A stretch of DNA of 11,818 nucleotides from an uncultured Burkholderiales bacterium (GTDB lineage: Bacteria; Pseudomonadota; Gammaproteobacteria; Burkholderiales; Burkholderiaceae_D): positions 1-11,818 of the forward strand of contig CALMOR010000012.1 of NCBI GenBank assembly GCA_937872165.1, written 5' to 3'. The number at the start of each line of letters is the position of its first letter. Within the stretch, counting starts at the first letter, position 1. Below, piece by piece: positions 1 through 6,593 of this stretch. Made by a program: the position numbers and the translations under genes. The notes under the pieces are model-generated. The model was not told where the DNA came from. It did no database searches and saw only the letters and a program-made list of their open reading frames with translations.

Positions 1-2
1 GG

Positions 3-41
3 CCCCGGAGACCACCGGGGTACCGCCGGGCGCCCGGCGGT
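3..41. repeat. Two adjacent GC-rich inverted repeats
   Basis: Positions 3-8 (CCCCGG) and 15-20 (CCGGGG) form a 6-bp inverted repeat around a 6-base loop. Immediately after it, positions 22-41 are a perfect 20-bp palindrome with arms ACCGCCGGGC and GCCCGGCGGT. They lie about 80 bp beyond the stop of the leftward DsrE-like gene. They could fold in its mRNA tail and slow RNA decay or help termination, but no T-rich run follows on that strand, so a classical intrinsic terminator is not supported. I see no gene in 1-118. Confidence 0.45.
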
Positions 42-118
42 GACCGCGCAGGGCGCCAACGGGACTGGCCGTCGGGGGGCCGGCCACCCCGCCGAACGGC
101 GCGACGGTCATGTCGAGC

Positions 119-541
119 TCAGGGTCGGATGTACGCGTAGCCCTGCTGCTGCTTTCGCATGACCTCGACGACGCCAGAAGGGACGTAGCCGATGTCGGGC
201 AGCATGTCGCCCTCCACGAGCTTCATCGCGGCCATCGTGTTCTTGCAGGCGACGACCTTGACGTGGGCACCGACGGCCTCGCCGATACGCGCGGCGATCG
301 GCGAGTCCGCCTTCAGCAGCACGATGCCCGGGCCGTAGGCCACGATCTCGATGTCCGCATCCGGTCCCGCGGCGGCCTGCAGGTTGCGGACGTTGTTGAG
401 GACGAGGTTCCATCGGGCGACGTCGCCGTCGGTGGCCTGGAAGACCACCCGGTCGGCGGCGAACGCGAGGCCCGAGGCGGCGATCCCGGCTGCGAAGAGC
501 AGGGACCGCAGTGCGGTCCGGACTGTTGACCGTACGACCAT
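119..541 (-). CDS. Exported DsrE-family protein
   Basis: This 140-residue protein resembles the DsrE/DsrF-like family of small sulfur-handling proteins. Residues 1-29 are a clear Sec signal peptide: arginines near the start, a hydrophobic core, and a probable cut after GLAFA. The mature part starts with a beta-strand (RVVFQ), followed by the family's N-terminal helix region. Cys99 in VVACKNTM is its only mature-chain cysteine and sits where exported DsrE-like proteins carry a conserved cysteine; the tail PSGVVEV...GYAYI is also typical. ATG at 541 is chosen because GGAGG (547-551) lies 5 bases upstream and the signal peptide begins there; an in-frame extension to 949 only reads antisense to the next gene. 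It is the last gene of the thioredoxin/CcdA set, 83 bp after ccdA. A role as periplasmic sulfur carrier or thiol partner is inference; the family is well supported. Confidence 0.85.
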   Translation of the reverse strand: MVVRSTVRTALRSLLFAAGIAASGLAFAADRVVFQATDGDVARWNLVLNNVRNLQAAAGPDADIEIVAYGPGIVLLKADSPIAARIGEAVGAHVKVVACKNTMAAMKLVEGDMLPDIGYVPSGVVEVMRKQQQGYAYIRP

Positions 542-624
542 GTGAGCCTCCGGATCGATGCGACGAACGACGGCGGATTGTCGCATCTCCGTTTCCGCGG
601 CCGGTCGCGCACGGACGGCGGCGA

Positions 625-1353
625 TCAGAAGCGGGTCGTCAACGTGGTCAGCCAGTCGGGCGAGTGGTCGAGCAGCCACGCTTCGACGAGCTTGTCGCCG
701 CTCGTCAGGATCAGGGCCGCGAGCACGAGCATGCCGATGCCCATCGCGGTCCTGCCGATGCGGCCGGCATGCAGCAGCGTGCCGCGGCTGCGGACCAGCG
801 CACTGCGCGAGACGAGGCCGATGGCGACGACGGGCAACGCCGCACCGAAACCGAAGATGCTCATCAGCAGCGCGATCTGCGGCAGGTGCGAGCCCTGGCT
901 CGCGAGCATGATCGCCGTTCCGAGGGTGGGACCGACGCAGGGGCTCCACACGATGCCGAGCAGCAGGCCGATCGCGAACTGTCCGCTCAGTCCGTCGAGA
1001 CGCCAGCGCGACAGGAGACCGTTGCCCACGTTGCCGACGCCGGCGGTCGCGGCCGAGAAGACCCGGCCGGCGCGCGACGAGATCAACGCGAGCCCGAGCA
1101 GCGCGAGCAGCACGGCACCGATGAGCCGCAGGTTCTCGGGATCGAAACCGAGATGCGTGCCGACCGACGCGATCAGGGTGCCGATGACGGCGAACGAAAC
1201 GGCGAGGCCGCCGGCGAGGACCAGCGGTCCGCGCGGATCGACGCTGGCCGCGGTGCCCAGCAGCACCGGCACGACCGGCAGCACGCAGGGCGACAGGATC
1301 GACAGGCCGCCGGCGACGAAGCCGGTCGCATACGACCCGAGTCCGAAGTCCAT
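625..1353 (-). CDS. ccdA: CcdA/DsbD-type transmembrane thiol electron carrier
   Basis: This is a 242-residue integral membrane protein of the CcdA (DsbD transmembrane) family. These proteins take electrons from cytoplasmic thioredoxin through a cysteine pair buried in the membrane and pass them to periplasmic thiol proteins. The two diagnostic motifs are present: SPCVLP with Cys23 in the first helix and SPCVGP with Cys139 in the fourth, each flanked by prolines. About six hydrophobic segments can be counted, near residues 9-33, 45-67, 76-93, 124-150, 158-183 and 200-220. Length is normal for stand-alone CcdA. ATG at 1353 has only a weak ribosome site (GAG 9 bases upstream), consistent with coupling to the thioredoxin-like gene 48 bp before it. 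Probable electron acceptors are the products of its two neighbours. A role in cytochrome c maturation is possible, but no other ccm or ccs gene is here. Confidence 0.9.
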   Translation of the reverse strand: MDFGLGSYATGFVAGGLSILSPCVLPVVPVLLGTAASVDPRGPLVLAGGLAVSFAVIGTLIASVGTHLGFDPENLRLIGAVLLALLGLALISSRAGRVFSAATAGVGNVGNGLLSRWRLDGLSGQFAIGLLLGIVWSPCVGPTLGTAIMLASQGSHLPQIALLMSIFGFGAALPVVAIGLVSRSALVRSRGTLLHAGRIGRTAMGIGMLVLAALILTSGDKLVEAWLLDHSPDWLTTLTTRF

Positions 1354-1401
1354 GCGGTGCTCAGGCTCGCGCGGCCGGACGCGAAGCCCTCGCGCCCGCC
1401 C

Positions 1402-1791
1402 TCACGAGGCGTGCGTCTTGAGGATCAGGCTCTCGATGCCGTCGTGGGTCGTGTCGCCCACCGAGCGCGAGACCTCGTCCTTGCCCTTGAAGCCGATCAT
1501 CGTGCTTTGCATCGTGACGTTGTATTTCCTCAGCAGCCACTTGTCGCGGTCGAAGTCGACCACGAACATCGTCACGTCCTTGTTGACCGGTTCCTTCAAC
1601 AGCTCGGACTGGACCGGCGCCTGCGCCTTGCACACCGGGCACCAGCTGGCATGGACCACGATGACCACGGGCTTGCCTTCGGCCGCGAGCTTGTCGACCG
1701 ATGCCTGGTCGTAGGGTTTGATCTCGCCGGCGAACGCGAACGCGGAAACCGCGGACAGCACCACGGCGGTGACGAAGTGGGACAGTTTCAT
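1402..1791 (-). CDS. Exported thioredoxin-like protein (WCPVC)
   Basis: This 129-residue protein has a signal peptide (residues 1-21, cut after AFAFA) and a single thioredoxin fold. The active site is W50-C51-P-V-C54, preceded by the expected strand PVVIVVHAS and followed by a long helix. Where most thioredoxins have the cis-proline before a threonine (PT), this one has Ser97-Thr98 in MQSTMIGFKG, which should change substrate release and redox behaviour. The end, SVGDTTHDGIESLI, matches the normal last helix. ATG at 1791 is supported by AGGAG (1798-1802) 6 bases upstream and by the signal peptide. Being next to a CcdA-type carrier suggests it is the periplasmic acceptor of electrons from that protein; the downstream DsrE-like protein is a candidate client. 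Fold and export are firm; partner and substrate are inferred. Confidence 0.9.
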   Translation of the reverse strand: MKLSHFVTAVVLSAVSAFAFAGEIKPYDQASVDKLAAEGKPVVIVVHASWCPVCKAQAPVQSELLKEPVNKDVTMFVVDFDRDKWLLRKYNVTMQSTMIGFKGKDEVSRSVGDTTHDGIESLILKTHAS

Positions 1792-1837
1792 GGACGGCTC
1801 CTGGAAGGGGCGGACGGATCGCGGGCGGGGGTCCGAG

Positions 1838-1866
1838 CCTGTCGGCGGCGGCGTTCTCCCATTACA
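1838..1866 (-). promoter_or_regulatory. Possible promoter of the thioredoxin/CcdA/DsrE unit
   Basis: On the leftward strand TGTAAT (1866-1861) matches five of six bases of the sigma-70 -10 box and lies 69 bases upstream of the thioredoxin-like start. No convincing -35 box sits 16-18 bases before it; that position would fall in the end of the aminotransferase gene. The 88-bp gap before the thioredoxin-like gene leaves room for a separate promoter, but read-through from the aminotransferase gene is equally possible. Confidence 0.25.
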
Positions 1867-1879
1867 TCGTCCGCACCGG

Positions 1880-3109
1880 CTATGCGGCGGGAGCGAGGAT
1901 GCGCCGCACCCGGGCGACGCCTTCGTCGAGCCGCTCGGTGCTGCACGCGTAGCACCAGCGCACATAGCCTTCGCCTTCGTCGCCGAACGCGCTGCCGGGC
2001 GCGAGACCGACGCGGGCCTCGCGCACCATCCGCTTGCAGAACGCGAGGCTGTCGTCGGCCCCGTCGACCTTGAAGAAGACGTACATCGCGCCTTCGGGCG
2101 CATGCGCCTGGACGCCGGGCAGCGTGGCCAGCGCGGCGACCAGATGGTCGCGCGCGTCGCGCAGCGACGCCACCAGTCCGCGGACGAAGGTCTCGCCATC
2201 GCGGACCGCGACGACGCCGGCCTCCTGCACGAACGACGGGGCGCACGAGGTGTTGTATTCGATCAGCTTGCCGAGGTCGGCCGTGAGCGCGGCGGGAAGC
2301 ACCATCCAGCCGAGGCGCCAGCCGGTCATGAGCCAGTTCTTCGAGAACGAGTTGACGCAGACGACGCGCTCGTCGCGCGTCGCGATGTCGAGGAACGAGG
2401 GAGCGGCCGCACCGATCGGGGCGCCTTCGCCGAAGTAGAGGCGCTCGTAGACCTCGTCGGCGAAGACCCAGATGCCGAGCCGGCGGCAGTGATCGAGCAC
2501 GGCCTGCTGCGCGGCGCGCGGCATCACCCAGCCGGTCGGATTGTTCGGCGAGTTGACGATCAGCAGCCGCGTTCCCGGAGTCAGCGCCGCGAGCAACCGG
2601 TCGAGGTCGAGCGTCCAGCCCTCGCGCCCGAAGTCGAGCGACACCGTCTCGACCTCCGCGCCGAGGATCTTCGGAATCTCGACGACGTTGGGCCAGAGCG
2701 GCGTGACCGCCACCGCCCGGTCGCCGGGACCGAGCACGAGCTGGGCGGCCAGCATCAACGCGCTGACCCCGGCGCTGGTGACGACGACCTGATCGCTCGA
2801 CGTCGGGCCGTGCAGCGCGGTGGTGTATTCGGCGAGCGCCGCACGCAGCGTCGGGATGCCGAGGTTGTGCGTGTAGAAGGTCGCGCCGCTCTCGAGCGCG
2901 CGCGCGGCCGCATCGCGGACGAACGCGGGCGTGACCTGATCGGACTCGCCGAACCAGAACGGCAGCACGTCGGCCAGTCCGAGCCCCGCGTTGGAGACCT
3001 CGCGGATACGGGAGCCGCGCAGCTCGCGGACGGCGGCGCGGGCGACGGGTCCTTCGCCCGACGGGAAGGACGACGACGGAGACGAAACGAAGCGGGCGGC
3101 GGAAGTCAT
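1880..3109 (-). CDS. PLP-dependent aminotransferase, class I/II (fold type I)
   Basis: This 409-residue enzyme belongs to the aspartate-aminotransferase-like superfamily, which moves an amino group between an amino acid and a 2-oxo acid using pyridoxal phosphate. Landmarks occur in order: YTHNLGIPTLRAAL (79-92), the substrate and cofactor loop TSAGVSAL (111-118), NSPNNPTGW (186-194), D218 and Y221 in FADEVYERL, the Schiff-base lysine K257 in NSFSKNW, R265 in GWRLGW, and the carboxylate-binding arginine R384 in YVRWCYA. All key residues are present, so it should be active; the substrate cannot be read from sequence. ATG at 3109 is chosen because homology-like sequence begins soon after and the longer in-frame extension to 3259 reads as arginine/proline-rich noise. 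No good ribosome site is visible. It lies between the small membrane gene and the redox genes, all on the same strand, with no obvious functional link to them. Confidence 0.9.
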   Translation of the reverse strand: MTSAARFVSSPSSSFPSGEGPVARAAVRELRGSRIREVSNAGLGLADVLPFWFGESDQVTPAFVRDAAARALESGATFYTHNLGIPTLRAALAEYTTALHGPTSSDQVVVTSAGVSALMLAAQLVLGPGDRAVAVTPLWPNVVEIPKILGAEVETVSLDFGREGWTLDLDRLLAALTPGTRLLIVNSPNNPTGWVMPRAAQQAVLDHCRRLGIWVFADEVYERLYFGEGAPIGAAAPSFLDIATRDERVVCVNSFSKNWLMTGWRLGWMVLPAALTADLGKLIEYNTSCAPSFVQEAGVVAVRDGETFVRGLVASLRDARDHLVAALATLPGVQAHAPEGAMYVFFKVDGADDSLAFCKRMVREARVGLAPGSAFGDEGEGYVRWCYACSTERLDEGVARVRRILAPAA

Positions 3110-3163
3110 GGGCGGTCGAAGGCGTGAGGGACGTGACGCCTCCGCACTGTGCCACCAATCGCG

Positions 3164-3191
3164 GGAGCCCCCCGACCGGTGAGCGGGCTCC
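3164..3191 (-). terminator. Stem-loop after the small membrane gene
   Basis: GGAGCCC (3164-3170) and GGGCTCC (3185-3191) form a perfect 7-bp stem with a 14-base loop. On the leftward strand it starts 12 bases after the stop of the 75-residue gene and lies before the aminotransferase start. No T run follows, so termination would be weak or factor-assisted; it may instead just shape the leader of the aminotransferase mRNA. Confidence 0.3.
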
Positions 3192-3203
3192 GGCGGCGCG
3201 CCG

Positions 3204-3431
3204 TCACCCGCAGTGGTTCTTCGACCGGGCGAGGTCGGCGGCCGTCGGGATGCGGGCATAGGCCGCGCGGCGGTGGAAGCGCCGCAGACGGACCGTCGAG
3301 ATCGACGCGACCACCAGCAGTCCGCCGGACAGCTTCAGCAGCAGGGAGCCGGGCCGGATCAGGACAGCGACGACGCCGCCGAGGCCGTACAGATACGGGA
3401 ATGCTTCATACCAGATCGTTTCGAAGTCCAT
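3204..3431 (-). CDS. Small hypothetical membrane protein
   Basis: This encodes 75 residues. Residues 11-27 (PYLYGLGGVVAVLI region) and 29-48 (SLLLKLSGGLLVVASIS) are two hydrophobic stretches separated by a short RPG turn, which suggests a hairpin of two membrane helices. The basic stretch after them (RLRRFHRRAAYAR) should face the cytoplasm, followed by a short polar tail. The sequence looks like a real protein rather than chance: it has a clean membrane pattern, an aromatic-rich start (FETIWYEAFPYLY) and G/C-rich third positions. I do not recognise a named family. The ATG at 3431 has no strong ribosome site. It is the first gene of the leftward group, and a perfect 18-bp palindrome lies 65 bp upstream of its start, so it may be under its own control. 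Confidence 0.6.
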   Translation of the reverse strand: MDFETIWYEAFPYLYGLGGVVAVLIRPGSLLLKLSGGLLVVASISTVRLRRFHRRAAYARIPTAADLARSKNHCG

Positions 3432-3496
3432 GCGTTGCGGCTGCCCGATGCGAAGTGTGACGAGACCGTTCGATGCATCGTTCCACCGGGAGTCGA

Positions 3497-3514
3497 TACA
3501 TGAATATTCATGTA
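3497..3514. promoter_or_regulatory. Perfect 18-bp palindrome, candidate operator
   Basis: TACATGAATATTCATGTA is its own reverse complement and stands out as A/T-rich in very GC-rich surroundings. It lies 65 bp upstream of the small membrane gene start at 3431. On that strand a TTTACA hexamer resembling a -35 box overlaps its edge. Size and symmetry fit a dimeric helix-turn-helix repressor or activator site. It does not match the spacing of ArgR, LexA or FNR boxes, so the regulator is unknown. Confidence 0.5.
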
Positions 3515-3846
3515 AAGGACATCGAGCAAGTTCTGCACCCGGCGGCCGCGGGGCGCGCACAGGTCCTTGTCGGATCGACGCTTTCCCGCGATCGAGCGGG
3601 TCGGCCGACGCGCGCCCGGCTGTGCCGCTGTCAAGCGCGCCGACAGACTCCTTGGCGCGGATGCCCGCCGCCCGCGTCGGGTGCGCGCCACGAAGCGAAG
3701 GGAGGACGGGACCGGGCCCTCGAATTGACCGACAATCCGGCTCTGCACGAGAGCGAGCATGCCGCGTCGCCAGCACTCGAACCCCATGGATCCTGCCTAT
3801 GTCCGCTACGGCCGTGAGCGCCTGTCGGAACCGAGGGGTCCCGCCA

Positions 3847-4138
3847 TTGGCGGACCTCGATCCTTACGCCCTGTCGGCACGCGCGCGCGAGCGGTATCGC
3901 GCCTGCGACGTGCCGGGACTCGTCGTCCACGACCGCGATGGCTTCTTCCGGCGGCTCGGCGAAAACGATCCGGCACGGCTCCGCGACGACCCGCGGCACC
4001 CCGGCGTGCGCATCGTCGAGGGCCGGACCATCCCGGTCCGGCTGTCCGTCGTGGACCCTGCAGTCCGGCGGACGCGACCGGCTGCTCGACGCGCGCCTCG
4101 CGCGGTGGGACGAGGTGGCGACGACGCGGCCGCGATGA
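3847..4138 (+). pseudogene. Possible frameshifted small gene
   Basis: From a TTG at 3847, with GAGGGG (3833-3838) 8 bases upstream, a frame runs with strong G/C third positions and protein-like composition, starting MADLDPYALSARARERY and containing VPGLVVHDRDGFFRRL. Around 4045-4055, after GRTIPVRLS, protein-like character ends in this frame and resumes in the next one as WTLQSGGRDRLLDARLARWD, ending at a TGA at 4136-4138. Joining the two frames would give about 96 residues. That pattern suggests a one-base change within a once-intact gene, or a sequencing error. The uncorrected frame runs on to 4221 with low-quality sequence. I do not recognise the family. It may equally be chance coding-like sequence, since high-GC DNA gives many false frames. 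Confidence 0.3.
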
Positions 4139-4283
4139 AGCGGCCGACGCAGGGAAGACGCGCGAGCGACCCGAGGGACGACGACGGCGTGCCCGCGATG
4201 CCGGGCCCGGACGAACCGTGAGGCGGCCACCGGCCCACGGACCCCGCGGGCGGCGAAGCACGTCGCGTGTTCTGGCGACGTCG

Positions 4284-6002
4284 ATGAAGACGATGCTCTG
4301 CGTCGTCGTTGCGCTGTCCGCATGGAGCGGCGTCGCGCGCGCCGACGACGCCGCCGCGAAGAAGTTCGAGCGGGTCGCGCACGACTACTTCGAGCGTTAC
4401 CTCGCGACCCATCCGGAAGACGCGACGCAGCTCGGCGACCATCGTTTCGATCGACGCGCCACCGACCTTTCGGCCCGCGGCGTCGCCGCCGACCGCAGGC
4501 TCTATCGCAGGACGCTGGCCCTGCTCGACGCGATCCCCGAGTCGTCGCTGCCGCCCGACCATGCGGTCGACCGCGCCATCCTCGAGGTGGACCTGCGTTC
4601 GCGACTGTTCGACCTCGAGACGCTCGAGACCTGGCGCTGGCAGGTCACGAACTACAGCCCGACGCAGGGCGTCTACCTGCTGCTCGCCCGCGACTTCGCG
4701 CCGCTGAAGCGGCGCCTCGCGGCGGTCAACCGGCGCCTGCTGGCGATCCCGGCCATCGTCGCGGCCGCGAAGCAGAACCTGCGCGATCCGCCGCGCGTCT
4801 ATACCGAGACCGCGATCGCGCAGAACCGCGGCGCCATCGCGTTCGTTCGCGACGATCTCGACGGCTATCTCGAGGCCGAGCCGTCGATGGCGCCGGTGCT
4901 CGCACCGGCCCGCGGACGAGCGATCGCGGCGCTGACCGATTACGGCGAGTGGCTGCGCACCGACCTGCTGCCGCGGTCGAACGGCGACTTCCGCCTCGGT
5001 CGCGAGCACTTCGATCGGCGCCTGAAGTACGTGCTCGATTCGGACCTCGGCGCGAGCGAGATCCTGGCGCGCGCGGAGGCCGAGCTGGTCTCGGTGCAGC
5101 ACGCGCTCGAGGACGCGGCGTTGCCGCTGCACCGGCAGTATTTCCCGGACCGGCCCACCGACGGACTCGATCGCCGCAAGCTGGTCCGCGACGTGCTCGA
5201 CCGCATCGCCGAGACGCATCCCGACAACGACACGGTCGTCGCGGAAGCCCGCATCGACCTCGATGCCGCGACGCGCTTCGTACGCGAGCATCGCATCGTG
5301 ACCGTGCCCGACACGCCGGTGCGCGTGATCGTGATGCCCGAGTTCCAGCGCGGCGCGGCGGTCGCATTCTGCGACTGGGTCGGTCCGCTCGAGAAGAACG
5401 GCGCGACCTTCTATGCGATCTCGCCGACGCCCGCCGACTGGTCGCCCGCGCGCGTCGCGTCGCAGTTCCGCGAGGACAACAGCGCGATGCTGAAGGAGAT
5501 CACGGTCCACGAAGCGATGCCGGGCCACTACCTGCAGGGCGCCGCCGCCAACGCGGCGCGCTTCCCGACGCTGGTCAGGGCGCTCGACAACAGCGGCACC
5601 TTCGTCGAGGGATGGGCCGTGCACGCGGAAGAGCTGATGGCCGACGCGGGCTTCGGTGGGCCCGAGGTCCGCATCCAGCAGCTCAAGATCCGTCTGCGCG
5701 TCGCGATCAACGCGATCCTCGACCAGAAGATCCATGCCGCCGGCATGAGCGAGGCCGACGCGATGAGCCTGATGATGGACGTCGGCTACCAGGAGGAAGG
5801 GGAAGCCGCTGGCAAGTGGCGGCGTGCGCAGATGTCGGCCGGGCAGCTGTCGACCTACTTCGTCGGCGTGCAGGAGGTGACGGCGCTCGCGCACGACCTG
5901 CAGGCGAAGACCGGCGGGGACCTGCTGTCGGTGAACGACGCGATGCTCTCGCACGGATCGATCGCGACGAAGTACATCCGTCGTCTCGCCGGCCTGCCGT
6001 GA
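4284..6002 (+). CDS. Exported DUF885-family metallopeptidase-like protein
   Basis: This 572-residue protein belongs to the DUF885 family, a group of zinc-peptidase-like proteins. Residues 1-20 form a signal peptide (cut likely after GVARA, before DDAAAKKF), so it probably works in the periplasm or is lipid-free secreted. A long helical N-terminal region with the family motif THPEDATQLGDHRF (near 40-53) is followed by the metal site H409-E410-A-M-P-G-H415 and by E442 in VEGWAVHAEEL, the likely third ligand. The C-terminal MSAGQLSTYFVGVQEV is also typical, and length is normal. ATG at 4284 is chosen because it gives a compact signal peptide; a GTG at 4218 in the same frame would add an arginine-rich stretch before it. 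No strong ribosome site is visible. It stands alone, 159 bp before the next gene. The natural substrate of these proteins is largely unknown; peptidase action is inferred from the motif. Confidence 0.9.
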   Translation: MKTMLCVVVALSAWSGVARADDAAAKKFERVAHDYFERYLATHPEDATQLGDHRFDRRATDLSARGVAADRRLYRRTLALLDAIPESSLPPDHAVDRAILEVDLRSRLFDLETLETWRWQVTNYSPTQGVYLLLARDFAPLKRRLAAVNRRLLAIPAIVAAAKQNLRDPPRVYTETAIAQNRGAIAFVRDDLDGYLEAEPSMAPVLAPARGRAIAALTDYGEWLRTDLLPRSNGDFRLGREHFDRRLKYVLDSDLGASEILARAEAELVSVQHALEDAALPLHRQYFPDRPTDGLDRRKLVRDVLDRIAETHPDNDTVVAEARIDLDAATRFVREHRIVTVPDTPVRVIVMPEFQRGAAVAFCDWVGPLEKNGATFYAISPTPADWSPARVASQFREDNSAMLKEITVHEAMPGHYLQGAAANAARFPTLVRALDNSGTFVEGWAVHAEELMADAGFGGPEVRIQQLKIRLRVAINAILDQKIHAAGMSEADAMSLMMDVGYQEEGEAAGKWRRAQMSAGQLSTYFVGVQEVTALAHDLQAKTGGDLLSVNDAMLSHGSIATKYIRRLAGLP

Positions 6003-6033
6003 TCGCAAGGCCTCCGGGTCGCGGGAGCGATAG

Positions 6034-6080
6034 TTGCTGAGCTTGCGCATCGCACCGGCCTTCGGAGCGCAACGGAGCAA
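6034..6080. repeat. Imperfect inverted repeat after the DUF885 gene
   Basis: TTGCTgagcTTGCGC (6034-6048) pairs with GCGCAAcggAGCAA (6067-6080): a 6-bp inner stem and a 5-bp outer stem separated by a small internal loop, with an 18-base apical loop. It lies 32 bp after the DUF885 stop and 82 bp before the next gene. It may be an mRNA 3'-end structure or a regulatory dyad. No T run follows in the rightward direction. Confidence 0.3.
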
Positions 6081-6161
6081 CGGTATGGATAGGGGATTGC
6101 TGTCGTCCGATCTCGCGGCGGTGATGCCGCCGCTGCGGGCGGCGTCTCGCGTTCCGTCGTC

Positions 6162-6476
6162 ATGAGGGACGGCGAATACGTTTCGATGCTGAACGTCGAC
6201 GGTCTCTCGGCGATCGGCTCGATGAGCCTCAACGGCAACGACGGCCGCGGATCCGACGGTCGCTTCCAGTACGAGGTGCATCTGAGCGGCGACGGTCACG
6301 CGATGGACGGCATCCTCAACGTGCTGCTCGACGCGAGCGTCGCCCAGGCGCGCGACATCCCCGCGCACTTCTCGCTGCGGATGATCGGCAGCGGCGGCGA
6401 CCAGGACTTCAACCTGATCGGCACCGGACCGAACGGCATCCTGATCGAGATCGAGGCGGGGTGGCGGGCGCCGTGA
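6162..6476 (+). CDS. Hypothetical 104-residue protein, faintly GrlR-like
   Basis: There is no signal peptide or membrane segment. The sequence alternates polar and hydrophobic residues with frequent G and D turns (MRDGEYVSML, GSMSLNGNDGRGSDGRFQYEVHL, FSLRMIGSG, FNLIGTGPNGILIEI), suggesting an all-beta, barrel-like fold. The order DG-Y, then G-S-D-G before an aromatic strand, then an L-x-G-x-G near the end recalls GrlR-type small beta-barrel proteins, but identity by eye is low and I would not assign the function. Third codon positions are strongly G/C, so it is very probably a real gene. ATG at 6162 is the only good start; the frame is closed by a stop at 6090, and no ribosome site is clear. 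It lies alone, 180 bp before the oxygenase operon, so co-transcription with that operon is possible but not shown. Confidence 0.65.
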   Translation: MRDGEYVSMLNVDGLSAIGSMSLNGNDGRGSDGRFQYEVHLSGDGHAMDGILNVLLDASVAQARDIPAHFSLRMIGSGGDQDFNLIGTGPNGILIEIEAGWRAP

Positions 6477-6541
6477 CGGGATGAGCCGCACCGCGGTCGC
6501 CCATCCGCACGGAAGTCGCGACGAAGCGCTCGCGGCTTGTG

Positions 6542-6568
6542 CGTTTTGTCCGGCAGATCGGAAAAACG
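6542..6568. promoter_or_regulatory. Bulged inverted repeat, candidate operator of the oxygenase operon
   Basis: CGTTTTgTCCG (6542-6552) and CGGAAAAACG (6559-6568) are inverted copies with 10 paired positions, one bulged base and a 6-base centre. The element is A/T-richer than its surroundings and sits about 25 bp upstream of a candidate -35 box and 88 bp upstream of the oxygenase start, where an activator such as a LysR- or MarR-type regulator could bind. It is not followed by a T run, so it does not look like a terminator for the preceding gene. Confidence 0.35.
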
Positions 6569-6593
6569 GAAGCAAAGCTCCGCTCGTTCCGAA

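Larger units (their letters stand above)
3432..4283. other. Divergent spacer, mostly without a gene
   Basis: This stretch of about 850 bp separates the leftward and rightward gene groups and should hold promoters for both. What can be seen is an 18-bp AT-rich palindrome (3497-3514), a short stem CCCGC/GCGGG near 3585-3600, and a segment with codon-like base use at 3847-4138 described separately. Open frames elsewhere in it are arginine- and proline-rich and carry no recognisable domain. From 4139 to 4283 I see nothing beyond the start region of the DUF885 gene. Confidence 0.5.

Noticed and set aside
511..2073. Long rightward frame of 520 residues across the redox genes
   Set aside because: Product is low-complexity Arg/Gln/Asp/Ala and lies opposite three genes with clear signal peptides and motifs.
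1788..3158. Second leftward frame overlapping the aminotransferase
   Set aside because: Arginine-rich shadow in another frame; the aminotransferase frame has all PLP-site residues.
3628..3646. CTGTC/GACAG inverted repeat as a LexA (SOS) box
   Set aside because: The gap between CTGT and ACAG is 11 bases, whereas the LexA box needs 8. Short arms like this are expected by chance.
3500..3817. Rightward frame beginning MNIHVKDIEQVLH with GGGAG 7 bases upstream
   Set aside because: The first dozen residues look protein-like, but the rest becomes Arg/Pro/Cys-rich noise and the start lies inside the 18-bp palindrome. No support beyond the start.
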